A stretch of 64,000 nt of DNA, taken from contig MGUU01000025.1 in the NCBI GenBank assembly GCA_001800135.1, forward strand, positions 124,001-188,000, read 5' to 3'. Positions within the stretch are counted from its first letter, which is position 1. Every line of letters begins with the position of its first letter. Under the pieces are notes generated by a model, which saw nothing but the letters and a program-made list of their open reading frames with translations, was not told where the DNA came from and did no database searches. Shown here piece by piece: positions 35,088 through 44,541 of the stretch. Both the position numbers and the translations under genes were made by a program. This stretch comes from Elusimicrobia bacterium RIFCSPLOWO2_02_FULL_39_32 (lineage in GTDB: Bacteria > Elusimicrobiota > Elusimicrobia > 2-02-FULL-39-32).

Positions 35088-35621
35088 ATGAAAATAAGAT
35101 GGATTTTAAATCTATATTGGATGGTAGTGTTATTTATCAGTTTAACCCAAGCTGAAGAGATAAAAAAAAATAGTCAAAAAAAAGAAACTGGCCAAAAAAA
35201 CGCGCTTCTCTTAAACGAAAAACGAGTTTTTTCACCTTTTATCCCTCAAACAAAATATAATGAGCCTTGGGATTTAATAGAGTTGATCCCTGTGGTTAGA
35301 GACATCAATCGAATGATTCCAAGACGTTTTTCTCTTGTCCATCATGAGTTTCAGCTAGCGCCTAATCAACTAGTTATTCAAAATAGTCTCTTTGAACCTA
35401 AAATAAAATCCAGACCAAAAAATTCAATCATTGCTCTTCACTATTCTGGTGGTTTTAGCTCGGGTTTTGGCACGCAGTTGGAAGTACCTTTGTTCTATTC
35501 CTCGGTTATTGGGGTTTCTGAATGGTCTAGGTACCCAGTAGGCAGCTATAAGATGATCATCCAGCAAAGCGACTTTTCTATTTCAGAAACTCTTTTTATT
35601 AGAGCCCAAACTAAATTTTAA
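35088..35621 (+). CDS. Hypothetical exported protein
   Basis: A 177-residue protein with a clear signal peptide (KIRWILNLYWMVVLFISL, cleavage near TQA-EE). A lysine/glutamine-rich stretch follows, then a segment with alternating hydrophobic residues (SIIALHYSGGFSSGFGTQLEVPLFY). I do not recognise the family; a periplasmic or outer-surface location is inferred. The start is supported by AAGGAAT about 8 bases upstream of the ATG. It is the only plus-strand gene between the giant locus and 52.7 kb and converges on the polysaccharide deacetylase gene, 17 bases away. Confidence 0.75.
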   Translation: MKIRWILNLYWMVVLFISLTQAEEIKKNSQKKETGQKNALLLNEKRVFSPFIPQTKYNEPWDLIELIPVVRDINRMIPRRFSLVHHEFQLAPNQLVIQNSLFEPKIKSRPKNSIIALHYSGGFSSGFGTQLEVPLFYSSVIGVSEWSRYPVGSYKMIIQQSDFSISETLFIRAQTKF

Positions 35622-35638
35622 GCAACAGGAAAATCTTC

Positions 35639-36373
35639 TTACGGTTCAAGAATTTGATTGACAGTTATAATTGAGAAATCCCTTTTTTTGGCTTCTTCAA
35701 TAATGAGAGGAAGAAGATTTAAGGTTTTTTCACGATGACGGCCTCCATCGTGAAAAAGAAGGATGGCTCCTGGCTTTAAATTCTGAAGATACTCCTTTGA
35801 AAGACGATCTTCAGAAATCTTTAACCAATCTTTGCCAAAAGTCCAGTTTACCAAACAAATATTAAACTCTTTAGCAATTTCTTTCATCCAAGCACGATGG
35901 TATCCATGCGGCATACGGCATAATTCCGGGGATTTCCCTGTAGCCTGAACTATCAAATCTCTAGACTTTTGAATCTCTTCTTTTACCTTTAATTTTGTTT
36001 TTTCCAAACCAAATTTTTTCTCATACGCATAAAAATTAATATGGCTGTAAGTATGATCTCCAATTTCATGCCCTCTTTTTAAAACCTCTTTGGCCAGTTC
36101 TGGTCTTAACTCTACCTGATCCCCATTCATAAAAAATGTTGCTTTTACCTGATAGTGATCCAAGAGCTCTAATACCTTTAATGACGATTCTCCCGGACCA
36201 TCGTCAAAAGTCAAAGCTATGGCTTTCTTATTTTTGTTTCCATCCGCATGAAATGATCCTGGGGAACAGGCCAAAAGTTTTGACTGAATAAAAAATGTAA
36301 AAAGAATGAAAATCCCAAGCGAACAAATTCCCTCGAAAAATAATTTAGAAAAAACTTTTGTAATCCTATCCAT
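35639..36373 (-). CDS. Polysaccharide deacetylase (NodB homology)
   Basis: A 244-residue carbohydrate esterase family 4 protein with an N-terminal membrane anchor or signal (GICSLGIFILFTFF) and an extracytoplasmic catalytic domain. NodB motifs: TFDDGPGE with the catalytic and metal Asp, GDHTYSH with both metal His, RMPHGYH in place of RPPYG, VNWTFGKDW, and LFHDGG. It should remove acetyl groups from N-acetylglucosamine polymers, either peptidoglycan or an exopolysaccharide. It overlaps the upstream methyltransferase by 8 bases and is last in the long operon running from proB. Confidence 0.92.
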   Translation of the reverse strand: MDRITKVFSKLFFEGICSLGIFILFTFFIQSKLLACSPGSFHADGNKNKKAIALTFDDGPGESSLKVLELLDHYQVKATFFMNGDQVELRPELAKEVLKRGHEIGDHTYSHINFYAYEKKFGLEKTKLKVKEEIQKSRDLIVQATGKSPELCRMPHGYHRAWMKEIAKEFNICLVNWTFGKDWLKISEDRLSKEYLQNLKPGAILLFHDGGRHREKTLNLLPLIIEEAKKRDFSIITVNQILEP

Positions 36374-37460
36374 GGGTCTCTTTTATGCCTAAAACCCCAG
36401 GCTTAGGGACAAATCCGTGAGGAAGAATTTTAAAAACTTTAAAGCCATTCTTTTCAAACCATTGGCAAAGCTCTTCTTTCGTATGATGACTCTGGTAAGG
36501 AGGAGAAAGCCAATCAAAATTTTCCTGAAGCCTCACTCTCCAAAGAGGATGAACGGAAAAGGTAAGGTACTGAATCAAAGGGATTTTTCCAATAAGAGCC
36601 AATGGGTAACAAAGCGCGTACAAAAGATTTTGGGGAATATGAATAGTAAAGGAACGCAAACTATTGCTTATAAACTCTCTTACGCTAACAATCAGCCAAA
36701 CCAAAAATATCATTTTATTTAATCCTTGCCGATCATGCCGCAGAGGATTAGTTTTAAAATTTTTATAGGTTCCATTAGTTCCATAAACCCAAATCGTCAT
36801 TTGTCCCTGTGGTTTAACTAATTCACCTAAATTTTTCACTGATTGTTCTGCAGAAGGCGTGTGGTGAACCACTCCTAAACTATAGACAATGTCAAAACTC
36901 TTAAATTTTAGAGGGATTTGAAGAAGATTCCCTTGCACGAGATGCAGCCTCTTACTTTGTTTGGCTAAATCCCATAACCTTATTAATGCAGGCCCTAAGT
37001 CTAAAGCAACAACCTCTGCTCCTAAATGATGCGCAACCCGTGCATACCTGCCCATGCCGCACCCTGCATCCAGAACCCATTTTCCTTTCCATTCATCTTC
37101 TGGAATTTGTGTCTCCTCTAAAAATATCTTTTGATCTTCAGGCAAAGAGCCCGGATATTTTAGCCATTCCATGCCAAATTTTCTTTGAGTCTCTCCATGA
37201 ACTTTTTCAAAATCTTTTTCCTCGCCTATTTCTTTTAAAACTTGGGGGTGCTTCTTAAAAAATTCAGGAAAAATAGAGCTTGCGTTGGGCACAAATCTAG
37301 GGATGCCTTCAATAATAGGAAAAGATTTTTTGCAGTTTTGGCAGCGAAGAATTCCCTCGATTATCTCTTTGCAAAGAAAATCTTCTTCTCTAAAAATAGA
37401 GAGTTCTAAACTGTTTCTGCAATCAGGACACTGTAAAAAATTTAAAAATTGAAGTTTCAT
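36366..37460 (-). CDS. SAM-dependent methyltransferase with N-terminal zinc ribbon
   Basis: A 364-residue class I methyltransferase. The first about 55 residues form a Trm112-like zinc-binding segment with two Cys pairs (CPDC and CQNC). The Rossmann core carries LDAGCGMGRYARVA near 150 for SAM binding, an acidic LDL at the end of strand 2, and VVHHTPSAEQ typical of the Methyltransf_11 group. A C-terminal region with a hydrophobic stretch (LLYALCYPLALIG) follows. The substrate is unknown; such proteins often modify lipids or sugars. Its ATG overlaps the rlmB stop (TAATG). Confidence 0.85.
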   Translation of the reverse strand: MKLQFLNFLQCPDCRNSLELSIFREEDFLCKEIIEGILRCQNCKKSFPIIEGIPRFVPNASSIFPEFFKKHPQVLKEIGEEKDFEKVHGETQRKFGMEWLKYPGSLPEDQKIFLEETQIPEDEWKGKWVLDAGCGMGRYARVAHHLGAEVVALDLGPALIRLWDLAKQSKRLHLVQGNLLQIPLKFKSFDIVYSLGVVHHTPSAEQSVKNLGELVKPQGQMTIWVYGTNGTYKNFKTNPLRHDRQGLNKMIFLVWLIVSVREFISNSLRSFTIHIPQNLLYALCYPLALIGKIPLIQYLTFSVHPLWRVRLQENFDWLSPPYQSHHTKEELCQWFEKNGFKVFKILPHGFVPKPGVLGIKETHG

Positions 37461-38188
37461 TAAATTTTAATCCGCTTAAAAATTTCATAAAAAGTAATGG
37501 CAGCGCTAACAGAAACATTGAGTGAAGCTATTTTTGTTGTTTGAGGGATCGCCACAAGAGAATCGCATTGTTTTTTTAGAATTGGTTTTAAGCCGCGATG
37601 TTCATTGCCGAATAACACGGCTAGAGGAAACTGTAAAGTCACGGACTCTAAAGAAACAGTGCTTTGCACGTCCGTGCCCAATACAAAAAAACCTTTTTCT
37701 TTTAATCGTTCAATGGCAACAGTTAAATTTGAAATTTCAAAAATAGGCAAATGCGCCAGGGCTCCGCTGGAAGATTTAATCACGCCCGGGGACATTGAAG
37801 CAGATCTCCATTTAGGAAGCACCAGAGCCGAACAACCAAAACAGACTGCGCTGCGGATAATGGCTCCTAAATTTTGAGGGTCTTGAATTTCATCCAACAG
37901 CGTCACATAATGATTCTTTTCCTTAGGCAGATGAGAAAAAATATTTTTAAACTCTTTTATGGGATGAGCTTCAATTTCCAGAAGAATTCCTTGGTGATTT
38001 TCTGGAAACTTTTGATCCATCCATCTTTTGTCAACAGCCTCTATAGGAATTTTTTTCTCATGGACAAGTTTTAGGATTGAAGAAATCTCATTTGTTTTTT
38101 TAAGAGAGCTGACATAGAGTTTTTTAGCGTTTACTCCTGAATTTAAAAATTCAAATACAGGCTGCCTTCCATAAATCCATTCTGACAT
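37460..38188 (-). CDS. rlmB: 23S rRNA (guanosine-2'-O-)-methyltransferase, RlmB/TrmH family
   Basis: A 242-residue SpoU-class methyltransferase with an N-terminal L30e-like substrate domain (YGRQPVFEFL start) and the trefoil-knot catalytic domain. The three SpoU motifs are DPQNLGAIIR, LFGNEHRGL and ASLNVSVSAAI. RlmB methylates the ribose of G2251 in 23S rRNA. It lies just after cysS, an arrangement frequently seen in bacteria. TrmH-type tRNA specificity is the alternative. Confidence 0.93.
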   Translation of the reverse strand: MSEWIYGRQPVFEFLNSGVNAKKLYVSSLKKTNEISSILKLVHEKKIPIEAVDKRWMDQKFPENHQGILLEIEAHPIKEFKNIFSHLPKEKNHYVTLLDEIQDPQNLGAIIRSAVCFGCSALVLPKWRSASMSPGVIKSSSGALAHLPIFEISNLTVAIERLKEKGFFVLGTDVQSTVSLESVTLQFPLAVLFGNEHRGLKPILKKQCDSLVAIPQTTKIASLNVSVSAAITFYEIFKRIKI

Positions 38189-38196
38189 AATACCCT

Positions 38197-39582
38197 TTAC
38201 CCTTTAGATTTAATGATTGGACCAGAAGGGGTGTCTTCTATCACCCTCCCTTTCATTAAAATTTCGTTTCTTAAAATATCTGCCCTTGCCCAATCTTTAT
38301 TTTTTCTGGCAAGTTCGCGCTCTTTTAATTTTTGCTTTAACTCTCCTATTAAAGGCAAGGTTAAATCAGATTTTAATGAAACCCCTAAAAGTTCTACGGA
38401 ACAATGGTAAAGAGTGTTCCTGGCTTTAGCTATCCACGCCAAATCTCTTTTTTTAAATGCTTCCACCATCTCGTTCCTTAATTTAAAAAGTTCCGCTATT
38501 GCTTTTTCCGTGTTAAAATCATCGCTCAAGGCATCTAAAAAAAATTTTTTCTTATCTTCTAAAATTAAATGTTCCTTCGGCTCTTCTTCCAAAAGAAAAA
38601 ATGAAATTTCTTCTGCTTCCTTTAAAGACTGATAAGCATTTGCGGATTGTTGAAGAAGTTCATCGGAAAAATCTAAAGGCGTGCGATAATGGCGCGAAAG
38701 CAAAAAAAACCGAACCACTTCTGGTTTAAATTTTTCAAAAATTTCCCTTAAGGTAAAAAAATTTCCAAGGGATTTAGACATTTTTTCTCTATTCACAGTC
38801 ACAAAACCATTGTGCAGCCAAGCCCTGGCAAAGATTTTTTTAGTTAAACCTTCAGATTGAGCGATCTCATTTTCATGGTGGGGAAAAATAAGATCCTGCC
38901 CGCCTCCATGGATATCAAATGTTTCTCCCAAATGTTTCATGGCCATCACTGAGCACTCTATGTGCCATCCTGGACGGCCTCCCCCCCAAGGAGAATCCCA
39001 AAAGGGTTCTCCCTCTTTTGCTTTTTTCCACAAGGCAAAATCAAAAGGATCCTGTTTTCTTTCATCCACCTCAACTCTTGCGCCAGATTCCATCTCATCC
39101 AAAGTCCTTTTTGAAAGTTTGCCATAACCTTTAAAATTCCGCACTGAATAATAAATATCCCCATCCAGAGGATATGCCAGCCCCAACCCTAAAAGTTTTT
39201 GGATAAATTGAATAATCTCTGGTATGACCTCAGTCACTCTCGGATAAAAAGTAGCCCTTTTCACATTCAAAAGATCCATTTTCTGAAAATAATCTTCTAT
39301 AAAACGGTCCGCGCATTTTTTAGGATCTTCCTTTAAATCTTTAGCGCGCGCAATAATTTTGTCGTCTATGTCAGTAAAATTCTGAATGCAAGTCACTTCC
39401 AATCCGCTCTCTTTAAAAAGCCGTTTAACCACATCAAAAAAAACATAGCAGCGGGCATGTCCTAAATGGGATTCGTCATAAGGCGTGATCCCGCAAACAT
39501 ACATGCTTACTTTCCCAGGAACTTGCGGTTGGAATAATTCTTTTGCGGCAGAAAGGGTGTTATAAAAATGGATGGGGATCAT
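38197..39582 (-). CDS. cysS: Cysteinyl-tRNA synthetase
   Basis: A 461-residue class I synthetase that charges tRNA-Cys. The zinc-ligand C30 (YVCGITPYD), HLGH at 39-42 as the HIGH motif, the zinc site around WHIECSVMA and GGGQDLIFPHHENE, and EKMSKSLGNFF as KMSKS are all visible. Length and domain order are standard, with the DALR-type helical domain at the C-terminus. It follows ispF by 11 bases and precedes rlmB by 8. Confidence 0.98.
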   Translation of the reverse strand: MIPIHFYNTLSAAKELFQPQVPGKVSMYVCGITPYDESHLGHARCYVFFDVVKRLFKESGLEVTCIQNFTDIDDKIIARAKDLKEDPKKCADRFIEDYFQKMDLLNVKRATFYPRVTEVIPEIIQFIQKLLGLGLAYPLDGDIYYSVRNFKGYGKLSKRTLDEMESGARVEVDERKQDPFDFALWKKAKEGEPFWDSPWGGGRPGWHIECSVMAMKHLGETFDIHGGGQDLIFPHHENEIAQSEGLTKKIFARAWLHNGFVTVNREKMSKSLGNFFTLREIFEKFKPEVVRFFLLSRHYRTPLDFSDELLQQSANAYQSLKEAEEISFFLLEEEPKEHLILEDKKKFFLDALSDDFNTEKAIAELFKLRNEMVEAFKKRDLAWIAKARNTLYHCSVELLGVSLKSDLTLPLIGELKQKLKERELARKNKDWARADILRNEILMKGRVIEDTPSGPIIKSKG

Positions 39583-39593
39583 TCAAAAGAAAA

Positions 39594-40070
39594 CTATGAA
39601 ACCTGAACCAAAGCCACTGCAGTAGCAGCCATGCCTTGTTTTTTCCCGACAAAACCCATTCTTTCATTGGTGGAAGCTTTAATGCCAATCTGGGAAGGAA
39701 AACATTTTAAGGAAAGAGAAATTTCTTTTTTCATTTTTGTTATGTAGGGACTGATCTTAGGCTCTTCGGAAAGAAGGACCGCGTCAATATTCATAATTTT
39801 AATCTTTTTCTTTTTAAAAATCTCTTGAACTTTTTTAAGGAAGATATGACTTGACGCATTTTTCCAACGAGGATCTTTATTAGAAAAATAGGCGCCGATA
39901 TCTGGAAGTCCTGCCGCGCCTAGCAGCGCATCCACAATCGCGTGCAAAAGCACATCCGCATCTGAATGACCTTCTAACCCTTTAGAATAAGGGATCTTAA
40001 CACCCCCTAAAAATAAGGAGCGCCCTTTTACCAGCTTATGCGCATCGTATCCTATCCCAACTCTAAACAT
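39594..40070 (-). CDS. ispF: 2-C-methyl-D-erythritol 2,4-cyclodiphosphate synthase
   Basis: IspF makes the cyclic diphosphate of the MEP isoprenoid pathway. The 158-residue protein has the metal-binding DAH motif at residues 9-11 (GIGYDAHKL), GHSDADVLLHAIVDALLGA, and the late KASTNERMGFVGKKQGMAA block. It overlaps ispD by 8 bases; the two act on consecutive intermediates apart from IspE, which is not in this window. Confidence 0.98.
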   Translation of the reverse strand: MFRVGIGYDAHKLVKGRSLFLGGVKIPYSKGLEGHSDADVLLHAIVDALLGAAGLPDIGAYFSNKDPRWKNASSHIFLKKVQEIFKKKKIKIMNIDAVLLSEEPKISPYITKMKKEISLSLKCFPSQIGIKASTNERMGFVGKKQGMAATAVALVQVS

Positions 40071-40782
40071 TTTTTTCTTTTAAAATCGCTTCTGCTAAAA
40101 TTAAATCTTTAGGAGTTGTGATTTTAATATTTTCATAAGAACCCGGCACAATTTGTACTTTATAGCCTAGAGATTCAGCTAAAGAAGCATCATCTGTATA
40201 ACGGCTGCGATTTGTTTGAAACTGGGGGTGATTCATACTGTGCATCTCTTCCAAAAGGTCTCTCTTAAAAACCTGCGGGGTTTGAGCCAGCCAGGCGCGA
40301 TCCCTCGGAATGGTTCTTTTAATTTGTAGATTTTCCTGAACCATTTTAATTGTATCTTGAGCAGGAATAGCTAAAATAGTTGCTCCATTCTTAAAAGCCG
40401 CTTTAAAGCACTTCTCAATCAATGCGCTGGATACAAAAGGCCGGGCTCCATCGTGAATCCCTACCCACTCACAATCTTTTGGAAGAACTTTTAAAGCATT
40501 GCGGCTAGAATCCTTTCTTTCTTTCCCGCCTTTAACAATTTTGAAAACTTTTTTAAAACCCCAAGAATGAATTAACCTCTTAAAAATTGTCAAATAAGCT
40601 TTAGGCGCAACTACAACAACTCTGTCCAAAATGGTTGTTTCTTCCAAAACCTTTAAGCTCCAATAAAGAAGAGGTTTCCCTAAAATTTCAAGCAACATTT
40701 TAGGCTGGGATTTCCCCATCCTTTTTCCAACTCCAGCAGCTAAAAGGATTAAAACTTTTTTAGGAACGGTTTTGGAACTCAC
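40063..40782 (-). CDS. ispD: 2-C-methyl-D-erythritol 4-phosphate cytidylyltransferase
   Basis: IspD couples CTP to methylerythritol phosphate in the MEP pathway. The 239-residue protein carries the nucleotide-binding LLAAGVGKRMG, VGIHDGARPFV, TIPRDRAWLAQTPQVF and YTDDASLAE motifs of the family. Its start overlaps the end of the PIN-TRAM gene by 23 bases, and it overlaps ispF at its 3' end. Confidence 0.97.
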   Translation of the reverse strand: MSSKTVPKKVLILLAAGVGKRMGKSQPKMLLEILGKPLLYWSLKVLEETTILDRVVVVAPKAYLTIFKRLIHSWGFKKVFKIVKGGKERKDSSRNALKVLPKDCEWVGIHDGARPFVSSALIEKCFKAAFKNGATILAIPAQDTIKMVQENLQIKRTIPRDRAWLAQTPQVFKRDLLEEMHSMNHPQFQTNRSRYTDDASLAESLGYKVQIVPGSYENIKITTPKDLILAEAILKEKNV

Positions 40783-41773
40783 CAGCTTGTAAATTCTCTT
40801 TAGGCCTTGTAAAAATCATTCTGCCTGCAGAGGTCTGTAGGATGGTAGAAACAATCACCTCTATTTTTTTCCCAACCAGCCTCCTTCCCTCTTCCACAAT
40901 CACCATGGTTCCATCATCCAAATAAGCCACGCCTTGATCTTTTTCTTTTCCCTCTTTAACCACAAAAATATTCATGGCTTCTCCCGGCAAAACCACAGCT
41001 TTTAAAGCATTGGCTAAATCATTGATGTTCAGTACCCGCACCCCTTGCACAGAAGCGATTTTATTTAAATTAAAGTCTGTGGTTAAGATCCGGGCTTTTA
41101 GATCTTTAGCAAGCTCAATCAGTTTTGCATCCACCTCTTTAAGTTCAGAAAAATCTTTTTCAAAAACCGTAACAGGGTTTTCCGTAAGCTGCTGCAAATG
41201 AGCAATAATATCTAATCCTCTTCTGCCTCTTTGCCGTTTAATTGAGTCTGCAGAATCCGCTAAAACATGCAGCTCATTTAAAACAAAACGAGGCACCAAG
41301 AGCCGTCCCACTACGAATCTTGTTTCACAAATATCTGTAATTCTGCCGTCAATAATGACAGAAGTGTCTAAAATAATAATTTCCTGGCCCCGTTTTTTAG
41401 CTGTGGGAATAAAGATATTGCGGTCCAAGAGTTCTACCTCTTCTTTTTTGTGTATTGCCACCACCATGCCTAAATAAGTCAGCAAAACATTAATCAATAA
41501 AGAATACCTATGAATCCTTTCATATAAAGTAGCGTCCACCACCATATAAGTAATATAATCTATCACCTTTGCGGAAATAAGTCCTAAAATTGAACCTAAA
41601 ACTCCTGCTATCAAATTATCCAAAGGGATGCGTTCAATAACAATCTCCGCTAAAATCACTAAAAGAGAACATAGAACGCCAACAAGAATTCCTCTGGCAG
41701 TATGAGCGATTTGCAGCCAGCCAATGGTAGGGCCGGCAATAATAACTAGAACTCGAATAATCCATCGTATCAT
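40760..41773 (-). CDS. Membrane PIN-TRAM domain protein (YacL-like)
   Basis: A 337-residue protein with four predicted membrane helices in the first about 110 residues, then a PIN-type nuclease domain (IIILDTSVIIDGRI, TTDFNLNKIA) and a C-terminal TRAM RNA-binding domain (GVAYLDDGTMVIVEEGRRLVG). It is the YacL family, often located between radA and ispD as here. The cellular substrate is not established. It overlaps radA by 4 bases. Confidence 0.93.
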   Translation of the reverse strand: MIRWIIRVLVIIAGPTIGWLQIAHTARGILVGVLCSLLVILAEIVIERIPLDNLIAGVLGSILGLISAKVIDYITYMVVDATLYERIHRYSLLINVLLTYLGMVVAIHKKEEVELLDRNIFIPTAKKRGQEIIILDTSVIIDGRITDICETRFVVGRLLVPRFVLNELHVLADSADSIKRQRGRRGLDIIAHLQQLTENPVTVFEKDFSELKEVDAKLIELAKDLKARILTTDFNLNKIASVQGVRVLNINDLANALKAVVLPGEAMNIFVVKEGKEKDQGVAYLDDGTMVIVEEGRRLVGKKIEVIVSTILQTSAGRMIFTRPKENLQAGEFQNRS

Positions 41774-43155
41774 AAAGAGTGTGCCTCCTTTGATTTAATC
41801 CAACGCACAGCTTCCTCTAAAGTTTCTACTGGAACAATTTTTATTTTATGGGAATGAATTTTTTCTTTTAAATTCGCTTTAGGAATCACAGCCCAATCTA
41901 AACCTAAACGTTCAGCTTCATTTAAACGATCTTCAATTCTGGGAACAGATCTTACTTCTCCGCCTAAACCAACCTCTCCAATCAAAAGACCATTGGATGA
42001 AACAAAATTGCCATAGGCACTTGCAATAGCCGAAGCCACCCCTAAATCGCTTGCAGGTTCTTTAACTTTAGCTCCTCCAGTCACATTTAAGAAAACATCT
42101 TGTGTCTCTAAATGGTAGGAAAGCCTTTTTTCTAACACAGCCATCATCAAGAGCGCCCGGTTAAAATCCAAGGAGGTAACCATCCGTCTAGGAATTCCAA
42201 AATGAGTTCGGCTAACCAAAGCTTGAATTTCCAACAAAAGGGGTCTCGACCCTTCCATGGTGCCTATGATCACAGAGCCCGGAGCATTGTGTCTTTCACT
42301 TAAAAAAACTTGAGATAAATTTGGCACCTCTTTTAAACCATTTTCTTTCATTTCAAATAGCGCGATTTCAGAAGTAGGGCCAAACCGATTTTTATAGACA
42401 CGCAAAATACGGTAACTTTGCTGCGGCTCGTTTTCAAAATAAAGAACTGTATCCACCATGTGTTCCAAAACTTTTGGCCCGGCAAAATCTCCTTCTTTTG
42501 TGACATGTCCTAACAAAAACACAGTGATCCTCATTGCTTTAGCGCACCGCAAAAACTCAGCGCTGCATTCCCGTATTTGCCCCACAGATCCGGGAAGAGA
42601 ACTGAAATCATTCAAATAGGTTGTTTGAATGGAATCAATAATTAAAAAGTCAGGAGCCATTTTTCTTACATTTTCTAAAATATTTTCTAAATTGGTTTCA
42701 GATAATAAATAAAGATTAGGAGAATAAATACCTAAACGATCTGCTCTGGATTTAACTTGTTCTTGGGACTCTTCTCCAGAGACATAGAGCACCTTTTTAT
42801 TTTTTCCTAGATTAGAAGCAATTTCTAAAACCAAAGTGGATTTTCCAATCCCCGGGGCGCCGCCTAAAAGAATAAGATTGCCCGGCACAAGACCGCCGCC
42901 CACAATACGATCAAATTCAGCAATTCCAGTGCTCGTTCTATTGAATTCGCGCGTGGAAACTTCGGATAGAAGATTTACAGAGGAAGTAAAATCAGTTAAA
43001 TTTCTACGCGCAAAGGAACTTTCAGAAGAAACTTTTTCTTCAGTTAATGTATTCCAATTTCCGCAGTCCGGACATTTTCCCAGCCATTTGAATGAAGCGT
43101 ATCCGCAGGATTCACAGCGAAAGAGGCTCTTATTCTTTGAAATTTTAACAGCCAT
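41770..43155 (-). CDS. radA: DNA repair protein RadA
   Basis: A 461-residue RecA-like branch-migration ATPase. An N-terminal four-Cys zinc finger (CESCGYASFKWLGKCPDC) is followed by Walker A GAPGIGKST, the RadA-specific KNRFGPT motif, and a C-terminal Lon-like domain (GGEVRSVPRIEDRLNEA). It promotes heteroduplex extension in recombination. It is placed immediately after the MCE gene and overlaps the PIN-TRAM gene. Confidence 0.98.
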   Translation of the reverse strand: MAVKISKNKSLFRCESCGYASFKWLGKCPDCGNWNTLTEEKVSSESSFARRNLTDFTSSVNLLSEVSTREFNRTSTGIAEFDRIVGGGLVPGNLILLGGAPGIGKSTLVLEIASNLGKNKKVLYVSGEESQEQVKSRADRLGIYSPNLYLLSETNLENILENVRKMAPDFLIIDSIQTTYLNDFSSLPGSVGQIRECSAEFLRCAKAMRITVFLLGHVTKEGDFAGPKVLEHMVDTVLYFENEPQQSYRILRVYKNRFGPTSEIALFEMKENGLKEVPNLSQVFLSERHNAPGSVIIGTMEGSRPLLLEIQALVSRTHFGIPRRMVTSLDFNRALLMMAVLEKRLSYHLETQDVFLNVTGGAKVKEPASDLGVASAIASAYGNFVSSNGLLIGEVGLGGEVRSVPRIEDRLNEAERLGLDWAVIPKANLKEKIHSHKIKIVPVETLEEAVRWIKSKEAHSL

Positions 43156-44541
43156 CTAACGCGCAAAACTAACAAACCCAAAAAGGTAAGCTAGATCCCT
43201 ATCCTCAAATACAAGCTGAGTGTTTAAATTATATTGACGAATTTCAGCAATATCTTCCATGGCTGCTCCCAAATAGACCCAGCGGTTTATTCTATATTTT
43301 GCGCCAAGGTTATATTGTGGATTAGAAAATTTTCTCTCTTGACCAGCTGCCCCCCTAGTTTCATTGCGAGGGAAATCAAAAGCCTGGAGATTAAATTCAA
43401 CTTTTCTGTAAGTGTCCCCTGAATCTTTATCTTGAATTGAATTCTTAAAAGGATAATATTTTAATCCAACCCCCGCGCTAGAGCGGATCGCTCCAGCTTC
43501 CATCACCACAGGCCCAAACTCCTTTCCTAACACAGCGGTAATCGTATTTTTCTTTTCATAATCGCCAACATTCTTAAATTCATCTTTTCTATCCCCTGCA
43601 TTATTTACCCCAAGGTAATAATATTTTTTTTCTCTGGGCTGGAGCCTGATCCCAGCATCTCCATGAGCGCTCTTGGATCCCGGCGCTGCTCTTAACTGAA
43701 ATTCCCAGAAAGAACGCATCTTAGTAAATCGGGCTAAAACATCCTTTGCTGATTCTGCTGTTTGTTTTAAATGGGTCACTGTTTTTTTGACCTCATCTCC
43801 CATCTCTTTATCGCTCACCAGTCTGCCCACAGCTCCCTCTCCGCTTTGCACTTTTTGAACCAACTCATCTAATCGTTCTAATAAAGAACGCAATTTAGTA
43901 ATAGAAACTTCAATATCTTCTTTCTTAGTAGAAGTTATGTGGTGTAAATCACTAGCCATGCCTTTTAAATCCACAGTAAATTCATTTAGATTTTTCACCA
44001 GCTCAGTTAATTCCTGCTTCTGCAAACCAATCGCTTGATTCAAAGAATCTGATACGGAACGCAAGTTGGCAAAGGTAATCTTCAAATCATCCCCAATGCC
44101 TCCCTTCCCATCCTTGCCTTCTACTAAATCAGCAAGTTTATCCATTAAATCACTAAAAGAACGAGCCACATCTCCATAAAGAATATCCCCATCTTTGAGT
44201 CTAGCTTTTTCCGGACTGCCTGGCTGTAAATCCAAAAATTGCGAACCTATGAGACCAATCAGCCTAACTCGAACTCTAGCATTTTCATAAATAGGAACAT
44301 CGTTATCAATTTTAACTACAACCTTTGCCTGACCTTCAGCTAATTCAATCTTTTCCACTCTCCCAATTTCTACCCCTGCAATTTTCACAGGACTTTTACT
44401 TCTTAAACCCTGCACATCCTTAAAAATAAAATAAAGTTTATATCTTCTTTCCAGCCTCACGTCGCTTAATTTCATGACACCAACGATAGAAACAATAAAA
44501 GAAAAAAGCACAAAAACTCCGATTTTAGTTTCTATGTTCAT
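43156..44541 (-). CDS. mlaD: MlaD-type MCE protein with C-terminal barrel-like region
   Basis: A 461-residue MCE-family substrate-binding protein of a lipid ABC transporter. An N-terminal membrane anchor (IGVFVLFSFIVSIVGVM) precedes one MCE domain (about 33-125; KSPVKIAGVEIGRV, IGSQFLDLQPGS). A helical, coiled-coil-like region (about 150-285) follows, and then about 170 residues of alternating Tyr/Phe-rich strands (KKYYYLGVNN, GVGLKYYPF, NLGAKYRINRWVYLGAA) resembling an outer-membrane barrel. E. coli MlaD is only 183 residues. If the barrel is real, the protein would span the periplasm. It overlaps mlaF by 17 bases. Confidence 0.88.
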   Translation of the reverse strand: MNIETKIGVFVLFSFIVSIVGVMKLSDVRLERRYKLYFIFKDVQGLRSKSPVKIAGVEIGRVEKIELAEGQAKVVVKIDNDVPIYENARVRVRLIGLIGSQFLDLQPGSPEKARLKDGDILYGDVARSFSDLMDKLADLVEGKDGKGGIGDDLKITFANLRSVSDSLNQAIGLQKQELTELVKNLNEFTVDLKGMASDLHHITSTKKEDIEVSITKLRSLLERLDELVQKVQSGEGAVGRLVSDKEMGDEVKKTVTHLKQTAESAKDVLARFTKMRSFWEFQLRAAPGSKSAHGDAGIRLQPREKKYYYLGVNNAGDRKDEFKNVGDYEKKNTITAVLGKEFGPVVMEAGAIRSSAGVGLKYYPFKNSIQDKDSGDTYRKVEFNLQAFDFPRNETRGAAGQERKFSNPQYNLGAKYRINRWVYLGAAMEDIAEIRQYNLNTQLVFEDRDLAYLFGFVSFAR

